Of a stretch of DNA of 5,543 nucleotides, positions 5,037 to 5,543 are shown piece by piece. The position numbers were made by a program, and so were the translations under genes. Location of the stretch: NCBI GenBank assembly GCA_002423555.1, contig DIWQ01000023.1, positions 15,281 to 20,823 of the forward strand. The letters run 5' to 3'. The stretch is from Patescibacteria group bacterium UBA6102 (GTDB lineage Bacteria > Patescibacteriota > Minisyncoccia > Minisyncoccales > UBA5738). The notes under the pieces are model-generated. The model worked only from the letters and a program-made list of their open reading frames with translations, made no database searches and was not told where the DNA came from. Every line of letters starts with the position of its first letter. Within the stretch, counting starts at the first letter, position 1.

Positions 5037-5543
5037 ATGAAAATTTGCGGACTGCAAAAAACAACGTTGATTGACTATCCGGGGCATGTGGCGTGCACCG
5101 TGTTCACGGCCGGATGCAATTTCCGCTGTCCGTGGTGTTATTCCAAAGAATTGGTTCTGCCGGAGCTGATTGCCCGACAGCCCGAAATTCCGGAAGCGGA
5201 GGTTTTTGAATTTTTGAAAGAAAAACAAGGATTGTTGGAAGGGGTGGTGATTTGCGGGGGAGAGCCGACATTGCATCCGGACTTGCCGCAATTTTGCCGG
5301 AAAATAAAGGATTTGGGATTTTTGGTGAAATTGGATTCCAACGGTTCAAATCCCAAAATGCTGAAAGAATTGATTGATAAAAAATTGATTGATTACGTGG
5401 CAATGGACATCAAACTGCCCAAAGATCGCTACGCGGCACTTTTTGCCGGCGCCGCCAGGGGTTCAACCCCTGTTAAATCTGCAGGGGTTGAACCCCTGGC
5501 GATAAGAGTGGATGATATTGAGGAAAGTATAAAGATTTTGAAA
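5037..5543 (+). CDS. nrdG: Anaerobic ribonucleotide reductase-activating protein, radical SAM (3' end outside window)
   Basis: This activase uses S-adenosylmethionine and a 4Fe-4S cluster to create the glycyl radical on NrdD. The first 169 residues are present and the frame is open at the right edge. The start MKICGLQKTTLIDYPGHVAC is the typical N-terminus of the NrdG2-type subfamily and fixes ATG 5037, even though no good ribosome site is seen. CNFRCPWC (C27, C31, C34) is the CxxxCxxC cluster motif; the next residues are YS where many relatives have HN. CGGEPT (73-78) is the SAM-binding GGE motif, and YVAMDIK (120-126) the next core strand. Residues 140-155 are encoded by a perfect palindromic element and look like an in-frame insertion between DIKLPKDRYAALFAG and VDDIEESIKILK, where relatives pass almost directly from one to the other. 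Its own promoter and an upstream terminator separate it from nrdD, its expected substrate. Family assignment is firm; whether the insertion-bearing protein is active is unknown. Confidence 0.93.
   Translation, partial: MKICGLQKTTLIDYPGHVACTVFTAGCNFRCPWCYSKELVLPELIARQPEIPEAEVFEFLKEKQGLLEGVVICGGEPTLHPDLPQFCRKIKDLGFLVKLDSNGSNPKMLKELIDKKLIDYVAMDIKLPKDRYAALFAGAARGSTPVKSAGVEPLAIRVDDIEESIKILK
5453..5501. repeat. 49-nt palindromic element inserted in frame within nrdG
   Basis: CGCCAGGGGTTCAACCCCTG (5453-5472) and CAGGGGTTGAACCCCTGGCG (5482-5501) are perfect 20-bp reverse complements around TTAAATCTG. Each arm contains its own 15-mer palindrome, AGGGGTT-N-AACCCCT (5457-5471 and 5483-5497), differing only in the central base. 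It can therefore fold as one long hairpin or two small ones. The reading frame passes through without a stop and encodes about 16 residues rich in Gly, Pro, Ser and Ala. The compound symmetry is like small dispersed palindromic elements such as REP or Rickettsia palindromic elements, but no second copy lies in this window. Confidence 0.85.

Noticed and set aside
5453..5501. Reading the nrdG palindrome as a transcription terminator ending the gene
   Set aside because: No U-tract follows the stem, and the reading frame continues into conserved NrdG-like sequence (VDDIEESIKILK).

Overview
This looks like a bacterial chromosome segment from an anaerobe or facultative anaerobe. All genes lie on the + strand. 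From left to right they are the 3' end of ftsA, a complete ftsZ, a complete class III (anaerobic) ribonucleotide reductase gene nrdD, an unnamed gene for a CCA-adding-enzyme-like nucleotidyltransferase with a Cys-rich tail, and the 5' part of the NrdG-type radical SAM activase gene. Genes are moderately GC-rich while the spacers around ftsZ are extremely AT-rich. No in-frame TGA is read as sense, so the standard code fits. Compact, divergent proteins, weak Shine-Dalgarno signals and AT-rich inverted-repeat spacers are compatible with a Patescibacteria/CPR genome, but that assignment is an inference.

Layout: 1-228 is the FtsA C-terminus, ending in an amphipathic helix that probably binds membrane. 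229-361 is an AT-rich spacer with an imperfect 22-bp hairpin. 362-1291 is FtsZ, which stops exactly at the end of its globular core, with no C-terminal linker or partner-binding peptide. 1292-1559 holds a second AT-rich inverted-repeat region, two 12-bp TAGGGTTTAGAA repeats, a good sigma70-like promoter and a 14-bp palindrome in the presumed nrdD leader. 1560-3680 is NrdD and 3702-4844 is the nucleotidyltransferase-like protein, 21 nt downstream and probably co-transcribed. A perfect 16-bp stem-loop terminator (4871-4909) closes this unit. 4845-5036 also carries a 9-bp direct repeat and a promoter. nrdG starts at 5037 and runs off the right edge.

Function: FtsA tethers FtsZ filaments to the membrane for cell division. 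NrdD makes deoxynucleoside triphosphates without oxygen after NrdG installs its glycyl radical. The nucleotidyltransferase-like protein has no assigned role, and its position suggests a nucleotide- or RNA-related job.

The most unusual signals are a 49-nt perfect palindromic element inserted in frame within nrdG (5453-5501), the nucleotidyltransferase/Cys-cluster protein, and the tail-less FtsZ.
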